Positions 46,925 to 58,035 of a stretch of DNA of 64,000 nt are shown piece by piece; position 1 is the stretch's first letter; the number at the start of each line of letters is the position of its first letter. The notes under the pieces are model-generated. The model saw nothing but the letters and a program-made list of their open reading frames with translations, was not told the origin of the DNA and did not search any database. The DNA comes from Alviniconcha marisindica (lineage: Eukaryota; Mollusca; Gastropoda; Provannidae), in the NCBI GenBank assembly GCA_018857735.1, contig JABMCL010000188.1:1473501-1537500 (forward strand). The letters are read 5' to 3'. The position numbers were made by a program, and so were the translations under genes.

Positions 46925-48352
46925 TCTCTCACTGCTGCTGTGGTATGGTAATGACTGTGATGTAGGGTCACTGTGGTCATGACTGTGATGACGGCTCACT
47001 GTGGTAATGACTGTGATGTAGGGTCACTGTGGTAATGACTGTGATGACCGTAATGACTGTGATGTAGGGTCACTGTGGTAATGACTGTGATGACGGCTCA
47101 CTGTGGTAATGACTGTGATGTAGGGTCACTGTGGTAATGACTGTGATGACGGCTCACTGTGGTAATGACTGTGATGTAGGGTCACTGTGGTAATGACTGT
47201 GATGTAGGGTCACTGTGTTAATGACTGTGATGACGGCTCACTGTGGTAATGACTGTGATGAAGGGTCACTGTGGTAATGACTACGATGTAGGGTCACTGT
47301 GGTAATGACTGTGATGTAGGGTCACTGTGGTAATGACTGTGATGACCGTAATGACTGTGATGTAGGGTCACTGTGGTAATGACTGTGATGACGGCTCACT
47401 GTGGTAATGACTGTGATGTAGGGTCACTGTGGTAATGACTGTGATGACGGCTCACTGTGGTAATGACTGTGATGTAGGGTCACTGTGGTAATGACTGTGA
47501 TGTAGGGTCACTGTGGTAATGACTGTGATGACGGCTCACTGTGGTAATGACTGTGATGAAGGGTCACTGTGGTAATGACTACGATGTAGGGTCACTGTGG
47601 TAATGACTGTGATGTAGGGTCACTGTGGTAATGACTGTGATGACCGTAATGACTGTGATGTAGGGTCACTGTGGTAATGACTGTGATGACGGCTCACTGT
47701 GGTAATGACTGTGATGACGGGTCACTGTGTTAATGACTGTGATGACGGGTCACTGTGGTAATGACTGTGATGACGGGTCACTGTGTTAATGACTGTGATG
47801 ACGGGTCACTGTGTGTAATGACTGTGATGTAGGGTCACTGTGGTAATGACTGTGATGACGGGTCACTGTGGTAATGACTGTGATGAAGGGTCACTGTGGT
47901 AATGATTGTGATGACGGGTCACTGTGGTAATGACTGTGATGAAGGGTCACTGTGGTACTGACTGTGATGACGGGTCACTGTGGTAATGACGGGTCACTGT
48001 GGTACTGACTGTGATGACGGGCCACTGTGGTAATGACTGTGATGTAGGGTCACTGTGGTAATGACTGTGATGACGGGTCACTGTGGTAATGACGGTGATG
48101 ACGGGTCACTGTGGTACTGACTGTGATGACGGGTCACTGTGGTAATGACTGTGATGACGGGTCACTGTGGTAATGACTGTGATGTAGGGTCACTGTGGTA
48201 ATGATTGTGATGAAGGGTCACTGTGGTAATGACGGGTCACTGTGGTAATGACTGTGATGACGGGTCACTGTGGTAATGACTGTGATGACGGGTCACTGTG
48301 GTAATGACTGTGATGACGGGTCACTGTGGAAATGACTGTGATGAAGGGTCTA
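46925..48352. repeat. 28-bp minisatellite with 299-bp higher-order period
   Basis: About 50 units of gtggtaatgactgtgatgac then gggtcact. The rare junction gtgatgaccgtaatgactg recurs at about 47040, 47339 and 47638, and actacgatgtaggg at about 47280 and 47579, so blocks of about 299 bases were duplicated at least twice. It lies about 30 bases upstream of the SANT exon acceptor. Confidence 0.96.
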
Positions 48353-48700
48353 GGGAGGAAAACAACAACAGCATGTCCCTTGTCAGTCTCTACTGGTGAT
48401 GATGGGGAGGAGGAGGAGGAGAAACGGAGCAGAACTTGTGCAGTAAATACACCACAAACTGCAACATTTGGGTAAATGCCAGTTTTTAAAGAACAGTTCC
48501 AGACCTGCGGATGATAAGGGTGATGCTGATCTCACCCTGTAGGGCTCGGTATCAATCAGGCAGACTTATCTTCGCTGACAGTTGAGGAGTGTGGCTAGAT
48601 AGTTTAAACGGTGTGTAAACTGACGTCTGATACAAACTGCAAGTTGTATAACACTGCCAAAATAACCGTGACAACGGGACTTGGGGCAAAAAGGTGCTTG
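48353..48700. other. Unique sequence, nothing recognised
   Basis: Short GGA run near 48405; otherwise no feature. No upstream SANT/ELM2 exon was found. Confidence 0.4.
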
Positions 48701-48702
48701 TG

Positions 48703-48778
48703 CTGTTGCAGTAGTAGTGGTGTCGCTACAGCTAGACTTGCTGCAACACCTGTAGCGACGCCACTACAACTGCAACAG
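48703..48778. other. 76-nt inverted repeat (hairpin)
   Basis: The left arm 48703-48731 and right arm 48750-48778 are 29 bases each and complementary except at two positions, with an 18-base loop. Arms begin ctgttgcagt and end gctacag. Size and stem length resemble a microRNA precursor, but a foldback transposon remnant is equally possible. No family recognised. Confidence 0.85.
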
Positions 48779-48779
48779 T

Positions 48780-50150
48780 TGTTCAACCAGGCCGAAGTTT
48801 CTGGCCAACATCCCATCACAAGATGCACACATGTACATATACTTTCCACGCCATCAGCTCACCTTATCACAACCAGCTAGTTTGTATGCAAGTAAAAAGT
48901 TTTATTATTTTATATTTTATTTTATTTAACGCTACTTTGACACAGGGAAAGAAAGAGGGAGGTGGTGGTGGGGGGGGGGGGGAGGGGTTGAACAAGAGGA
49001 CATCCTACCCCTCCATTCCTACCACTTGTGCTGTTAAACTACAAAAGGAAATGTGCCCAGCTCGTGGTACTACTGACCACTACCAGGACAATACAGGATT
49101 TCGCCTCCACCCCCTCCCCCGCCCCCCCTTCCTGTCCCTAATGCAGAGCGGGTCCTGGCTGTATCAGTCCGCCAACTATTTGGAGCGCCAAGTGAGCAGA
49201 ACGGGCTAATGGCCCGTGGCATTGATTGATCAATAGCCCGCATCCCAAACGGCCCCTGACGCACAATGGAGGCTCGCTACACCACTTCATTGCCCCCATC
49301 AAAACAGCATCAAGCCCACAACCAACAAAACAAGCCGGTCGTCCAACCAACCGATCACTTCAAAAGTGCTCCAGTGCCGGCTGTCCGTCAACAGTTCACT
49401 GTCGAAGGCACACACTACTGACGAAGGAGCCCAGAGCCACAAGTACATGTACCGCGCGTGTATCCCTTGCTGGAAATGTTCGCTAAGCATGCAACTTGCA
49501 AGCTGCCCTCTGGCTCTGCTTCTAGTTCTAGGTCTTGAAACTGAACTTTGTCATGGAAACCCACTGCTTCTTCCGATCCATACGGACAGTGTTCTACTTG
49601 CGAAGTTACTTCTCTTTGCTAATATATATACCAAGTAGGTTCTTTATGAAGGGAGTAGGACATTCTTTCTTTCTTTCTTTCTCTTCACATACACTGAATC
49701 TGCCCGAGGATGATACTGATGCTGCGACACAGTAAACTTGCGAAAGCATGACCAGAAAACTAAAGAAGTGATCTCTCAACTGGATGAGCCACTATCGTCA
49801 CTGGTAAAGTGGAGATTCATTTTTGAATCACAACACTTCAATAAAACTAAAGCAGTGTACGCTCACACTGAATACCAACCAAACCCACCAGAAATTTTAA
49901 GCGCGCACTGCCCTCTACAGAGATGCAATCTTCTACATCAGGAATAAAAACATATTCCCATAAAACATTGCCTCGTGTAACAATAGCCCACCAGTACCAT
50001 GTGTTCTTGCCCCCCCCCCCCCCCAGTGCTCTTGCCTCCCAGCACGTACAAAAGGCAAAGTGCAACAGCCCTCCCTGTTGCAAGTCACTGTACAAACAAG
50101 GGAATGCAATCGGGTATCGACCCGAGTGGTTGGCCTTTCCTATTGTACCA
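48780..50150. other. Unique sequence, possible upstream intron
   Basis: It contains a G run near 48970, a C run near 50010 and a compact segment near 49200-49290 with attgattgatcaatag. No exon recognised on either strand. Confidence 0.4.
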
Positions 50151-50157
50151 ACTGTGA

Positions 50158-50440
50158 TAGTGTGCGCTGCACTATGCAAGGTGCTAGCGTTTCTAGCCTT
50201 TGACAAGTCGGCAGTGTGCGCTGCACGCACTTTGCAAGGCGCTAGCGTTTCTAGCCTTTGACATGTCGGCAGTGTGCGCTGCAGTATGCAAGGTGCTAGC
50301 GTTTCTAGCCTTCGACAAGTCGGCAGTGTGCGCTGCACGCACTTTGCAAGGCGCTAGCGTTTCTAGCCTTCGACAAGTCGGCAGTGTGCGCTGCATGCAC
50401 TATGCGAGGTGCTAGCGTTTTTAGCCTTTGACAAAGTGGG
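50158..50440. repeat. About 61-bp CpG-rich repeat, 4.5 copies
   Basis: Units gtgcgctgcacgcactttgc, aaggcgctagcgtttctagc, ctttgacaagtcggca. Each copy contains gctagc. Units alternate long (gcacgcactttgc) and short (gcactatgc/gcagtatgc) forms. Confidence 0.93.
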
Positions 50441-51930
50441 CCAGAGACACGAGAACTGACAGGGCCAGCGGTGTTGACAGCACTGTGAGTCAACGGGGGT
50501 GTCGGCAACCAACCTGTCGACAGCGGCGCCGACCCTGTTCCCCGAGGTGACATAACGGTGTTGACAGGGAGGGGTGGCTGGGTGGGGGTTAGGGGGCGAG
50601 GTGAGGCGAGGCGCAGTGACGTGTTTCTCTGCAAGACATTCCAGTCGCGGGAACGTTAAACAGCCGGAGACGTCTCTCGGAACTCGCACCGCCTGATCAA
50701 ACATGTACCCACACATCACGGCCCTCGCAATCTCAAAATCTCGTCCGTGTGTGTGTGTGCGCGCGCGCGCTCGGGGGGGGGGGGGTGTGTTGTTCCCTTG
50801 ATGTTTTACACTTCCTGCTTGACACAATCACCCCCCAAAACAAAAAAAAAGCAATACAACAACCAGTGTTCACTGCAGACTATGACAGGTCCCCGGATAT
50901 ATATCTTCAAATGTGACAGGAGGTCTAACGACTGACACATTACAACTGCGAGATGTCTGTATACAGTCTGGCAGCCACTGTGCTGCTTCCGAAACCGGAC
51001 CTTGCAGCTGTTAAAAACACTTCTTTGTGTCTGTGTGTCCCCCCCCCCCCCCATATCCCCTGAAAGAAAATGACCAAGCACACCTTGCTTCTGGCACAAG
51101 CCCAGCAGGAAACACCGTCCCAAACAGACTCCACTGAACGCTGCAAGTTCCAACAGAAGCCCCAATTTATGGTGTAATCGAATGCCTGCATACAAGCAGT
51201 GACTCACTCCAATCAATACCCCACAGGAGGAACAAACAAAGCAGAGGAAGAAAAAAAAAAGGGGGGTCCAACAAGGGACAGACAGGAGGGAGGACGACGG
51301 GGGTGCGGTGGGGGGGGGGGGGGGGGTAGCGAAATGAAACCGGCTCCAAGGCATCGAAAAGGTTTAGCACTGTTAGGAGACTGTCACATGTCTCTCTCCA
51401 CCCCCACCCCCCTCCCCCCCCACCCCCAATAATGTTTTCCCCTTCACAGATCACGGAACGGTCAAGGAATCCGGAAGGAACACAGACCAATCTCGTGTAC
51501 ACGACAGCCTTTGAAGGCATCAGACCATTAGGGGAGCCGGTGGTAACTTGCACCCGCGGAGAGAAACCTCCCTTCCCGCATCGAGACCCATTTCTCGGCC
51601 AGGTCCCTTTTTAAACAGCGGCAGCGCTTTTCGCAGACCCCGAACTTCTTTGAAGAGGGGAATTTACTACCTTGATCCTTTACGCGTGATTGTGCGGGCC
51701 ACGTCAGAATGGACTGGCAAAGGGCAGCGACGGGGCCCCTTTCGGAGCCGCGTGAAAGCCGATTCTGCGGCGAAGCGCGAAAACATTTATTAGCACTCGT
51801 ACGTGTCAAGTAGCTGCACACAGCCGGGCCTGCCCCTGTGGGTCAAGAGCTGAAGGGGGCCGGTCTATTGATCGCTACGTTACGTCTTCGCCCGCCGTCG
51901 GGTCTTCGTCCCTCGGTGGATGGCCGAGCT
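50441..51930. other. CpG-richer unique sequence with poly-G/C tracts
   Basis: C or G runs near 50773, 51040 and 51308 and a short CG run at 50759. No exon recognised; long minus frames have no similarity known to me. Confidence 0.4.
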
Positions 51931-52130
51931 GACAGCGCCATTTGTCCCGGGCAACGGAGGTGTCCGGACGACAGCGCCATTTGTCCCGGGCAACGGAGGT
52001 GTCCAGACGACAGCGCCATTTGTCCTAGAGAACGGAGGTGTCCAGACAACAGCGCATTTATCCTGGGGAACGGAGGTGTCCAAACGACAACGCCATTTAA
52101 TTGTCCTGGGGAACGGAGATGTCCAGGTCT
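51930..52130. repeat. 39-bp repeat, about five copies
   Basis: Units cgacagcgccatttgtcccg then ggcaacggaggtgtccaga, degrading to the right. Confidence 0.93.
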
Positions 52131-52264
52131 AGTGCTATGAACCAGCCAACTGTCCCGGAAGGGGGGGGGGTCCCGGGGGGAGGGAGGCACGGAATCAAAA
52201 GATAGTACCAGCACCTCCAACAGTGGGCGTGTTGCGGGTACTGAGCACGTCTGCAACGACAGGT

Positions 52265-52605
52265 GCAACACGTTGCACATACCCCCCCCAAACAACCTCC
52301 CAAAACACGTATGCCCCCTCCCCAACAACCTCCACACGTTGCATAACCCCCTCCCCACACACCAACCCTCCAAAACACGTTGCATATACCTCCTCCTCCC
52401 CACACACCAACCTCCAAAACACGTTGCATATACCTCCTCTCCCCACACACCAACCTCCAAAACACGTTGCATATACCTCCTCTCCCCACACACCAACCTC
52501 CAAAACACGTTCATATACCCCCCCCCAAAAACAAAAACACGTGATCCAAAGTGCACAATACCCCACACCAACCTCCCAAAACACCTTGCACATCCCCCCC
52601 CCCCA
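52265..52605. repeat. About 42-bp repeat, seven to eight copies
   Basis: Units with ccacacaccaacctccaaaa and cacgttgcatatacctcctc; the edges are degraded and rich in C runs. Confidence 0.93.
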
Positions 52606-52921
52606 AAAAAAAGGGTGACGACCCCTTGCTTTGTTTTAAAGTTGAAAAGCGCGATTATGTAGGATTTATTGTCTTTTACTGTTTTAGCCGCCTTACGCTT
52701 GAAACATGGCAAATCACAGTGCCCCCCAAGTATGTTTCATTCGTACAAGACCACCCCCCCTCAAACAATGCCACTTTCAATGCTTCGAAGTGATTTATTT
52801 TATTTACACCCGGTTCCTTTGGTCTGTATGCAAATTATCTCCCCCCCCCACTGGACTTAACAATAACATTATCAGACAATACTTTCAACAGACAGTACTG
52901 AATCAAACAGAGATGAGAGTA

Positions 52922-52980
52922 AGAAGAGAGAGAGAGAGAGGAGAGGAGAGAGAGAGAGAGAGAGAGAGAAGAGAGAGAGT
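52922..52980. repeat. GA microsatellite
   Basis: Interrupted gagaga run of about 50 bases followed by a G-rich stretch. Confidence 0.92.
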
Positions 52981-53109
52981 GGGGGGGTGGGGGTCATAAG
53001 GTGGCTTCCATCAAAACAACACCAAAGTTCGTGAATGTCTGAAACAACACTGCAGCACAAATAGTGTGCAGCCCCCACCCCCACCCACACATCCACAAGA
53101 GCTGAAACC

Positions 53110-53370
53110 GTGAAACATTGTATTGACGGATGAGATTTAAATTAATTTTTTTGTACGCTCCGATCCAACCAACTCGTGTGCAACAGTGTTCTCTATCAAA
53201 TGCCGTCACCCTGAAGGCTTCCCTCCTGAAAAGAGAGGCTGTCGCCTCAGTCATCAATGCTTTTAATCATATCGAATGTCGCTCACGCCACAAAGCCCCC
53301 TTAGACAGGAGCTTCACAAGGGCGCATAAAAAGACGGGGGAATTAATAAGCGTGAGGCCAAAAAAGGGTG
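53110..53370. promoter_or_regulatory. Candidate non-coding regulatory segment
   Basis: A block of unique, mixed-composition sequence between repeats, with homeodomain-like ttaattaat/taattttt and tttaatcat strings. It has no open frame of note. A regulatory role is only a guess from texture; conservation would be the test. Confidence 0.15.
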
Positions 53371-53374
53371 GGGA

Positions 53375-53670
53375 GCCAGTACACTGGAACCTCTGACAAA
53401 GGTCTGTGTCGGGACCAACCATCACCACACTGGAACCTCTGACAAAGGTCTGTGTCGGGACCAACCATCACCACACTGGAACCTCTGACAAAGGTCTGTG
53501 TCGGGACCAACCATCACCACACTGGAACCTCTGACAAAGGTCTGTGTCGGGACCAACCATCACCACACTGGAACCTCTGCCATCACCACACTGGAACCTC
53601 TGACGAAGGCCCATTTTGGGACCAACCATCACCACACTGGAACCTCCGACAAAGGCCCATCTTACGATCG
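53375..53670. repeat. 46-bp repeat, about six copies
   Basis: Units gggaccaaccatcaccacac, tggaacctctgacaaaggtc, tgtgtc. One copy (about 53578) has lost its second half; the last two copies carry gcccat instead of gtctgt. Confidence 0.95.
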
Positions 53671-53679
53671 TCCTGAGGT

Positions 53680-54635
53680 GACCCTAAGCGATCGACGGGA
53701 CATTAAAATCCAACAGCAAACGAACCATCTTACGAGAACACCGCGACGGCCAGTTTGGTTTTTGTACCGCGGTACTCTTCTCTTTTAGCCTTTACTCTTT
53801 ACACCCTCACTTACCGATCAGACGCACATCCTTCTTTCAACTGATTCAAGGTTTCCCACTCGCACCTCTTCTTTTTCTGGGAGGAGATTTTTTTTATGGT
53901 CGTGACTCGTAAGCCGCGAGTTCAAAGCGGGGCCGAAGGGGTTGTGTTGCAGGCAGAAGCGGATCTGGACATAAAACTAATCCCCGTGACACGCTGGCCG
54001 ACCTCCGGCTGAGCGACACCAAAGTTCGCTCCATGTGTTGTAATCCGACTCTGCCACCTCTTCCATCACCGCTGACAGCACCAAAAAGGTAGCGGTGTGC
54101 AAGAGGGAGGGGGGCGGTGTGCAAGAGGGAAGGGGGCGGGGTGGGAGAAGGGGGGTAGGCAGTGGGCACGCGGGGTATGCACCACCAGCAAGGCCTGCAG
54201 AGAGAAAGGGCCAGGAGAGGGTGGGGGTGGGGGGGTGGGGGGGCTGCCTTCACATCAGGTGTACATCAAAGGCGAGCGGGGCGGCGCCGCACAATACGAG
54301 GGAGGTGTCACTCCACTGGCTCCCTGCGCGGGGCCGGCCCCTCCGTTTGAATTGACACACAACGGCTAAAGTCTCGCGAACAGCCCGGGAACAACGTGGA
54401 GGATCACAACGCCTGGACGTGCCTTGTGAGCAGAGCCAACCGCTAAGTCCGCCGACGCTTTGAGTCCGCTTTCTCACGTTGGCCTTGGCCAGCCCCGACC
54501 CACGGGCACTGCTGGTGCGAAGAAAGAAAACACGACGAAGGCTCAGACCGGCAGCGGCATGACAAGACAAGACATGTGCTGCAGGCATGCCCTCCACACG
54601 ACAACCTCGGGCGTCAACTGTGGCCTGTGGAGAGA
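53680..54635. other. CpG-rich unique sequence, nothing recognised
   Basis: G-rich repeats near 54090-54240 (gtgcaagagggaggggggcg type). No exon recognised. Confidence 0.4.
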
Positions 54636-54639
54636 AAAA

Positions 54640-54795
54640 ACACTGTGGGGCAGCCACGGCAGCCTTCGTACACAGAACCCAACGACCTGCAGCAGACTGT
54701 AGGGCAGCCTTCGTGCACAGAACCCATGGAACCCAACGACCTGCAGCAAAGACTGTGGGGCAGCCACGGCAGCCTTTGTGCACAGAACCCAAGTT
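54640..54795. repeat. About 60-bp repeat, three copies with deletions
   Basis: Units with ctgtggggcagccacggcag, ccttcgtacacagaacccaa and cgacctgcagcag; the middle copy is shortened. Confidence 0.88.
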
Positions 54796-54996
54796 TCCAT
54801 TGGAATGATTCACAAGAGAAATCAAGGAACCATGGAACCAGGTCTTCAAGACGTGAAGATTATAACCAGATCACCCAGTTCAACATCGAGTAAACCACGG
54901 GCTTGGCTCAGCAATGTAATCAACTAAGCAACAAAACACCGCTCCTTCGCTCTTAGTTCCACTGGCAACCAAAAACTGCGTTCTATTTTATCGAAG

Positions 54997-55135
54997 GCGA
55001 ACAGCGGTCAGAATAGGTGTCTTTTTCGCTTTGTCTTGTGCTCTCTGTCCCCCCCCCCCCCCCTCCCCACAAGGCAAACAGCGGTCAGAATAGGTCTTTT
55101 TCGCTTTGTCTTGCGCTCTCTGCCCCCCCCATTGT
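54997..55135. repeat. Two-copy repeat with poly-C
   Basis: Two copies of ggcaaacagcggtcagaata then ggtctttttcgctttgtctt, each followed by gcgctctctg and a C run. Confidence 0.9.
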
Positions 55136-55690
55136 CCACGAGCAGGAGGTATACAGGGACACGGACAAGCCGACTGTGGCGGCGGCAAACCAAACACTGG
55201 GGCAGCACCGTTTATGGAGGCAGGCAGCAGGGACATTACAGCGGAGCCCTCGCACTGTGACACCGGGCCACTGACCTTTCGCCGCGCCACTTCTCGTTTC
55301 ATTTTCTCGCCCCCCCCCCCCCCCCATAGAATCTGGCCCAGTGAACCGGATCGAGGGGCCGCGACATACTCCCAGCGGTGAGACTGGCCTAGACCTGGTG
55401 AATCTAGTTTTAACATCGATTTCGCTTTACGTCGTCGCACCGACACAGCTCACAAAACAGGCGCGTATTTTCCCCCTCCGCCCTTCAGTTGACGTGCTCC
55501 AAACGCACAGCACCGTGGCACAGCGCCGTTTGAAGCAGCCACACATTTTCAGCAGCTGTCAGTGAATATATAATTACGTGCCACCTCAGACAATTAACGT
55601 CAACACTGTCGGCTTCCCCATGGACCTATTTTATATCCAAAGCGGATGCAGCCGACTTTTGCGCACCGTGTGCGTGCTTCGTCTTCAGCG
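55136..55690. other. CpG-rich unique sequence, nothing recognised
   Basis: Contains a C run at about 55310-55325. No exon or RNA gene recognised. Confidence 0.4.
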
Positions 55691-55692
55691 AA

Positions 55693-56095
55693 GGTGGAAG
55701 AAGCAATAGCTTTAGGAGCAGGGACTTCTTCTTTAGGGAAGAAGCAATAGCTTTAGGGCAGTGACTTCTTCTTTAGGGAAGAAGCAATAGCTTTAGGGCA
55801 GTGACTTCTTCTTTAGGGAAGAAGCAATAGCTTTAGGGCAGTGACTTCTTCTTTAGGGAAGAAGCAATAGCTTTAGGGCAGTGACTTCTTCTTTAGGGAA
55901 GAAGCAATGCTTTAAGGGCAGTGACTTCTTCTTTAGGGAAGAAGCAATAGCTTTAGGGCAGTGACTTCTTCTTTAGGGAAGAAGCAATAGCTTTAGGGCA
56001 GGGACTTCTTCTTTAGGGAGCCCCTGCCCTAAAGCTATTGCTTTAGCTTTAGGGCAGGGGTAGCCCCTGCTCTAAAGCTATTGTTGCGACTTACG
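55693..56095. repeat. 40-bp minisatellite ending in an inverted copy
   Basis: About eight units gaagcaatagctttagggca then gtgacttcttctttagggaa, followed by inverted segments. Cccctgccctaaagct pairs with agctttagggcagggg across an 8-base loop (about 56023-56062), and a third inverted piece follows. Confidence 0.93.
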
Positions 56096-56164
56096 AACGT
56101 CGTCTGGCGACTGCCCCTCATGGACACAAAAATGGCTCACACCGCTCTCCATCTTAATGCAGAC

Positions 56165-56285
56165 TCGTTTGGGTGGCATGACGGTGTAGTGATCGGTATT
56201 GATCACTGACCTGGGATCTCGGTCCCTGCCAGTACCTCTCCGGAGACAACTCGGCGTTAAACGAGTCTAACAACCTGAAAGTTAG
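56165..56285. mobile_element. SINE-like element with cggcgttaaac tail
   Basis: The segment ggtggcatgacggtgtagtg...ccggagacaactcggcgttaaac has a tail like those seen at the 3' end of many molluscan SINE-type repeats. A box-A-like tggcatgacgg is present. The assignment is by motif only. Confidence 0.4.
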
Positions 56286-56650
56286 TACTCTGTTCGATCC
56301 GCTATGGTTCTTGTTGTTGTTGTTGTTAACTCGGCGTTAAACGAGTCTAGCAATTTGAAAGTCAGTACGCTGTTCGATCCGCTATGGTTCTTGTTGTTGT
56401 TGTTGTTAACTCGGCGTTAAACGAGTCTAACAACTTGAAAGTCAGTACTCTGTTCGATCCGCTATGGTTGTTGTTGTTGTTGTTGTTGTTAACTCGGCGT
56501 TAAACGAGTCTAACAACTTGAAAGTCAGTACTCTGTTCGATCCGCTATGGTTCTTCTGTTGTTGTTTTTTGTTTTTAACTCGGCGTTAAATGAGTCTAAC
56601 AACTTGAAAGTCAGTACTCTGTTCGATCCGCTATGGTTCTGTCTCTTCTT
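56248..56650. repeat. 77-80-bp repeat, five copies, each with a box-B-like motif
   Basis: Units start aactcggcgttaaacgagtc, continue taacaacttgaaagtcagta, and include ctgttcgatccgctatggtt plus a variable TTG run. Each copy has GTTCGATCC, which fits the Pol III box B pattern GWTCRANNC. The array extends the tail of the SINE-like element. Confidence 0.93.
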
Positions 56651-56654
56651 CCAA

Positions 56655-57475
56655 AGTTCCCCACCTCTTGTGGTTGACACACCGCCACCTCGCTTTCCCA
56701 CTCAGCTAAGCTCAGCACACTTTCCCCTCCACAACGCACTATTACGACGACGACCAGCCGCACCACAGTCAACTGGGTGGTGACATGTAGCGTTAGGTAC
56801 AGAGCTGCCCCCCCCCCCCCCCGGCGGTATCTCTGGAGACAACCGGGCCCGGGCAGCCCAGTGCAGCAACAAGGACCCGAACCTGTACAGTTCATTTGCA
56901 AAAGTGGATGAATTCCCAGTGGGGGAGGGGTGGAGCAGATGCAGCACCACAAGCTGTGCAAGGTGAGGCCTCCAGTAGGTCACAGCACTGCCTGCATAGC
57001 CTACTGACCCGCTGACAGGAGTTATTTTTCCTTATCACCCCCCCCCCCCCCCGTGTTTATATATCTTCATCCTCCTTTTCAGACGTAGGCGGTGTTACGA
57101 ACAAGGGGATCAGACCTAAAGTTACCTGTCACTGGATCCACTGTGTCTCGCCCCGACAGCGGGCAGCTAACTATCCAGCAACTAACCAACTGCACTGGTC
57201 ACTTACCAGCTACACCAGTAAAGCTCTACTAACCAACCACACTCGTCACTACCCAACTAAACGTGCTGAACTCCGGGAACAGCAGTAAAAGGAAGACTAC
57301 TGAGATCATACATGTACCAGGTCTATCCATGCACGTGGTAAATGTGTTCGTGAGCACGCAGAGCAGACTGAGAGGATGCTGGCGTGGGGCGCAGTGCTGT
57401 ACGGCAACTGATGCTGATGTGGTTGTGACGTTGTGTGGCGTGCAGCGAGGTTGATACGGGCTGTGCAACAGCGAT
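56655..57475. other. Unique sequence, nothing recognised
   Basis: C runs near 56808 and 57037. No exon recognised. Confidence 0.4.
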
Positions 57476-57477
57476 GA

Positions 57478-58035
57478 CGATGTGGGCCAGAGATATTGAT
57501 CAGTGACTTGCGGGGCAGCGATGTCGATGTGGGCTGTGGGGCAGAGATATTGATCAGTGACTCGCGGGGCAGCGATGTCGATGTGGTGTTGTGGAACAGC
57601 GATGTCAATGTGGGTAGTGGTGTGGTGTTGTGGGACAGCGATGTCAATGTGGATTGGGGTGTTGTGGGACAGCGATGTCAATGTGGATTGGGGTGTTGTG
57701 GGACAGCGATGTCAATGTGGGTTGGGGTGTTGTGGGGCAGCGATGTTGATGTGGGTTGGGGTGTTGTGGGGCAGCGATGTCGATCAGTGGGTAGTAGTGT
57801 GGGACACCGATGTCGACCAGTGGGTTGTGTTGTGGGACAGCGATGTTGATGTGGGTTGTGGTGTTGTGGGACAGCGATGTCGATCAGTGGGTAGTAGTGT
57901 GGGACACCGATGTCGACCAGTGGGTTGTGGTGTTGTGGGACAGCGATGTCGATGTGGGTAGTGGTGTGGTGTTGTGGGACAGCGATGTCAATGTGGGTTG
58001 CGGTGTTGTGGGGCAGTGATGTCGATCAGTTGGGG
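57478..58035. repeat. About 33-36-bp minisatellite, roughly 15 copies
   Basis: Units gggacagcgatgtcgatgtg then ggttgtggtgttgt, with gatcagtgggtagtagtgtg variants that recur as a longer block (57775 and 57885). Confidence 0.93.

Noticed and set aside
53400..53790. Plus frames with TNHHHTGTSDKG repeats
   Set aside because: Translation of the 46-bp repeat.
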